The notes under the pieces: generated by a model
The model's input: the letters and a program-made list of their open reading frames with translations, nothing else
What the model was told of the DNA's origin: nothing
Databases searched by the model: none
Assembly: GCA_947179485.1 (NCBI GenBank)
Contig: OX359246.1
Location: forward strand, 10,478,001 to 10,542,000
Reading direction: 5' to 3'
DNA from: Allacma fusca
Taxonomy: Eukaryota; Arthropoda; Collembola; Symphypleona; Sminthuridae
DNA length: 64,000 nucleotides
Part shown: one piece after another, positions 61,031 through 64,000 of the stretch
How positions within the stretch are numbered: the first letter of the stretch is position 1
Layout of the letters: each line of letters opens with the position of its first letter
Made by a program: the position numbers and the translations under genes

Positions 61031-63100
61031 ATGTTGAGCCTAATCGTAAGTTATATTTGCTTTGGCTTATTTGTCCTGGAAGTACTTTGCCACCCGGAAA
61101 ATCAAATTGCTGCAAACGCTTCGACGCCCAATAATCAGGTCAAATTATTATAATTTTTACTACTACTTCGCAACTATATTCAAATCATTTGAAATCAAAG
61201 CATATTTTTAATTTTTGAACTAAAATTGTAGGAACAAAACTTTGACTTAGACAATTGGATAGCTTCCAAGAGCTTACGTACAAAGTGTCCATACTATATC
61301 AGTGGCTTTGATAACGAGAAAAGACCAAGTGAGATAAGACATAGTCACACACTATATATTGTAGATATTTCGATTTTGAATAATTACAAATAATTGGAGA
61401 AATTCTCAAAAATAATTACCACATCAAAATAAATTCCCCAGTATTTGTAATCGAGATGGGGAAATGGCCAATAAGGGACATTGTGGAAGCAGGTGGAGAG
61501 GAACTCCAGGAATTACATAAATACGCAAAGCAGTTGTTTCACCGGGTTGATATTGGATCCAAAGCATTTTTAAATGCTAGCGAAATTGGTGCAGATGACA
61601 CTGTCTTGATAATGGACTGGGATCAGTTTAGTCTGAGACAATTCATCCATGGACCAAGTAGCATTTATATAGAAACAAATCTCTTCAAATATAATTATAT
61701 ATATGTCAATGCATGTAAATGTTACTGTGAGTTGATGTTACTAGCATTTCAGATGAAGTGTCACTTCATATCGATTTCTTTTGTTTTTTACTCCAGCTAC
61801 TAAATTTATGCTGAATAATTTTGCGCTCTTCCAAACACTCCAGGACAAAATGGCCTACGGGTTCTTTATTAATGGTAATTTTTGTGATTGCTATCCACTG
61901 TAAATTAGAGCATCACCCCGTGGGATATTTTAGGCCCGTGCCCGCCCGTGGCTCGTAACGTTTTACCCGTATCCGCCCGGCCCGAAATTAATGTCTATCG
62001 AAAAAGCCTGGCCCGGCCCGCAAAATTAAAAAAAGCCCGTAGCCCGCCCGCAAATACCATACATCTTAAATACTGGAAAACTGTATTTTAAAATATTGGT
62101 GTTCTTGACGGTTACATACAGTCGTTAAACTATCTTGTTTATTAAGAAGGCAATACAAAAGCTTATGCTGCTATTTCGGCTTTGGTAAGCACTTCTGGTG
62201 GCGTTCTTGAATTTATTACAATATTAACTTCTGGATTCTTATTACAAATACTTGCACTACTAGCAGGATTCATCTTATAGACTACAGTAAACGGAATTTT
62301 CCACAGTAATGAAGAGAGAAATGAAACTTACTAAATAACAAATGCAGGTATGCAAGAAAAGTTTCTTGCATACCTGCCTTTGTTATTTATTAACAGTCGT
62401 ACAGACGGGCACGGGCCTCAAATGTCCCACGGGGTGATGCTCTATCGTACACCAAGCGTTAGTTTGTTTGAAAGCTAAAATTGCAAACGTCTGAAATTCG
62501 TTGTATGTACATTCACAACCGCTGCTCCTGCATTCACAACTAATGGAATTTCTCACGGGCTTTTACGGGCTTTCACGGTCTTTTTTAACCGCGATGAAAA
62601 GACCGTACCCGCCCGTAACCCGTCAAACGTAATAATTTTTACCCGTACCCGCTCGAAGCCCGTGCGGGCCGGGCTTTTTGCGGGCTTACCCGTAAATTTT
62701 AACCGCCCGAGATGCTCTACTGTAAATATCTCTCCTGGAAACTGTAATCTCTAAAATGCTTATAAGTTTGCATATAGCGACTATAGATTTGTAATTAGTC
62801 ATTTTTCTTTTACGGATTTTTTGTTTTCACGTGATTTATTTTGTCTCATGCTTCAAACGGCGTCGTGTACTAATGAATTTTTCTTATGAAATTTCTGAAT
62901 GTTTAGCAAACGCCGTGGCTTTCCAGATGCTCAATCTGGCCCGACCAATTATCGGAAGTATGATGGAGCGAGTTGAGATATACGGAACTCAAAAGGATCA
63001 GTGGATACCGAAACTCCTCCGGAAAATACCTAGAGACCAGTTGCCAGCCTGGTATGGTGGGAATAAGGAGGGTTTCAATCCTGTGGCGATTTATGGTTAG
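61031..63100 (+). CDS. Secreted CRAL-TRIO (SEC14-like) lipid-binding protein, five exons
   Basis: CRAL-TRIO proteins bind hydrophobic ligands such as retinoids, tocopherol or phosphoinositides. Exons 61031-61138, 61232-61328, 61442-61657, 61797-61874 and 62907-63100 join in frame (phases 0, 1, 1, 1) to give 230 residues. Exon 1 encodes a signal peptide (MLSLIVSYICFGLFVLEVLC). Family marks, in order: FVIEMGKWPIRDIVEAGGEE, VLIMDWDQFSLRQ (the conserved D-W/L-x-G/Q-F-S strand), FFINANAVAFQMLNLARPII, MMERVEIYG and LPAWYGG. The core domain is nearly complete but the usual N-terminal CRAL-TRIO_N helices are absent, replaced by the leader, so the protein is short and probably extracellular. The exon 1 donor (GTCAAA) is weak. 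Intron 4 (1,032 bp) holds the hAT element 61906-62719. AATAAA lies at 63361 and 63499. Confidence 0.85.
61906..62719. mobile_element. Non-autonomous hAT-type element in intron 4 of the CRAL-TRIO gene
   Basis: TAGAGCATC...GATGCTCTA ends are flanked by the 8-base repeat CTGTAAAT (61898-61905 and 62720-62727). CCCGTGCCCG / GCCCGTACCCG words crowd the ends. A second inverted copy of the 5' end (CCCACGGGGTGATGCTCTA) ends at 62444, so 61906-62444 alone has near-perfect inverted ends; the element is composite. On the minus strand 62,160-62,280 can encode about 37 residues starting MNPASSASICNKNP before a stop, possibly a decayed coding piece. Confidence 0.88.
62332..62389. repeat. Perfect-looking hairpin inside the hAT element
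   Basis: Left arm TAAATAACAAATGCAGGTAT then GCAAGAAA; right arm TTTCTTGCATACCTGCCTTT then GTTATTTA. About 27 of 28 positions pair around a 2-base centre. It may be the junction of two fused element copies. Confidence 0.9.
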
Positions 63101-63644
63101 GAAGAGCAGCATTTTTGAAAAAATGAAGTGTGAGCCTATAATTTTAAGTTATTCAAAGTTAGTTATTCAATAACCTCAGGCTAAGGAACAAGCTGGCGAC
63201 TAAATTTTATTCCAACTGGGGCGGGAGTTTAATTCTCCTATTACACACTCGGGAATTTACAATATGTAATTATGTATTATCCATTGACAAACTCGATGGT
63301 TCTTTACTCATTACTTCTTTAAGCTCGTCCTCTCTAAAGCATCAATGTTAACATTTCTTGAATAAACCGCCTCGAGCGGAACAAGTTTAATTTACAGGCG
63401 CAACACCAAAGCACATTAAAATTGCATCACAAGTATTTTTTGAGGGGTTGATTGTGGCTGTGTAAAGTTCTTGTAGTTTTAATAATTTATAGCTGAAAAA
63501 TAAATACATCTCGTTCCTTCCAATTGTTCATTTTCTACATTTTGTGCCACCTGAGTTACAGTTGCAGAGACAAAGGTATACACATTTTTTGACGTCAATT
63601 TCGGATATACTTCACTATCTGGTAGACGCCCCCGAATTCAATCC
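63101..63644. other. 3' flank, no gene recognised
   Basis: Likely 3' UTR and downstream DNA of the CRAL-TRIO gene. Candidate AATAAA signals lie at 63361 and 63499. No other coding signal. Confidence 0.5.
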
Positions 63645-63730
63645 TGGTGTGATTATGCTGGTTCACACTACACTAAACTCCTTTTCTTATACCAGGTAAA
63701 ATACCTGGTACATTACATTGTACCAGACAC
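63645..63730 (+). repeat. Dispersed repeat CCTGGTGTGATTATGCTGG family, copy 2
   Basis: It shares CCTGGTGTGATTATGCTGG then TTCACAC, a TTCTTATACCA word, ATACCTGGTAC and TACATTGTACCAG with 19266-19355, in the same order and orientation, 44 kb apart. Confidence 0.8.
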
Positions 63731-63743
63731 GTATACTGAACCT

Positions 63744-64000
63744 CGAATATAGTTGGTATTAATTGAAGGAAAACTGGTACTGACAATACGACCGATTCAC
63801 GTAAGGCATACCAACTACATACTTTGACTCCATCGAGAATATACTTGGTATCAATTGAGAGAAAACTGGTGCTGGCAATGAAAAATCCCGTAAGTACCAC
63901 CAAATATAATTATTTTGACTCCACCGAAAATATAGTTGGTACTAATTGAAGAAAAACTGGTGCTAACAAAATGAGGAATCACGTAACTTCCATCAAGTAC
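63744..64000 (+). repeat. About 90-bp tandem repeat, running off the window
   Basis: Units starting CGAATATAGTTGGTATTAAT (63744), CGAGAATATACTTGGTATCA (63834) and CGAAAATATAGTTGGTACTA (63925) each continue with TTGA(A/G)..AAAACTGGT and end TTTGACTCCA. The spacing is 90 and 91 bases; the third unit is cut by the window end. It follows directly on the dispersed repeat and may be its interior. Confidence 0.88.

Overview
The window looks like nuclear DNA of an arthropod, most likely a hexapod close to springtails (Collembola). It is AT-rich, its genes have short GT-AG introns of about 65-130 bases, two promoters have a TATA box plus initiator, it carries many non-autonomous hAT transposons, and its genes belong to families common in hexapods: 7TM gustatory-type receptors, a divergent ionotropic receptor and a CRAL-TRIO protein. 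The springtail assignment is inference from gene style, not from a marker gene.

Region 1 (1 to about 33,000) is a gene desert. I found no convincing coding exon on either strand. It holds many (AG)n/(CT)n and (AC)n/(GT)n microsatellites, three hAT-type insertions (2672-3088, 18677-20286, about 27385-27914), three pieces of a tRNA-His-like SINE family (near 1.1, 4.8 and 9.1 kb), a miR-2-family-like hairpin candidate at 12.2-12.3 kb, and two near-identical 17-base composites joining a Su(H)-type site to a proneural-type E-box (9635 and 14610). It reads like a regulatory desert or a very long intron.

Region 2 (about 33,000-58,300) is a chemosensory cluster rearranged by duplication and transposition. 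In order: a gustatory-receptor exon relic (34.7 kb), a hAT element (36.8-37.8 kb), intact three-exon gustatory-type receptor 1 (38.2-39.6 kb), a two-exon gene for a tiny secreted arginine- and cysteine-rich peptide (40.7-41.0 kb), a 2-kb hAT element carrying about 21 copies of a 39-base minisatellite, a broken ionotropic-receptor fragment on the minus strand (46.5 kb), a second copy of the peptide gene (47.4 kb), a full-length intronless ionotropic receptor on the minus strand (48.8-51.2 kb), a hAT element with another inverted-repeat element nested in it (52.6-54.5 kb), a second receptor relic (54.6 kb), and intact receptor 2 (56.8-58.2 kb). Receptor 2 shares exon lengths and intron phases with receptor 1. 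The two peptide genes sit in a duplicated block of about 1 kb that includes the promoter.

Region 3 (58,300-64,000) has one uncharacterised 167-codon ORF, a five-exon gene for a small secreted CRAL-TRIO (SEC14-like) protein whose last intron carries a hAT insertion, and a 90-base tandem repeat that runs off the window end.

Six hAT elements are bounded by exact 8-base target-site duplications and a seventh by an offset one. Each has its own terminal word, re-used many times just inside the ends. The peptide pair is the best candidate for something undescribed: the intron is better conserved between copies than the mature-peptide exon, and the amino-acid changes of that exon fall mainly in one inter-cysteine loop.
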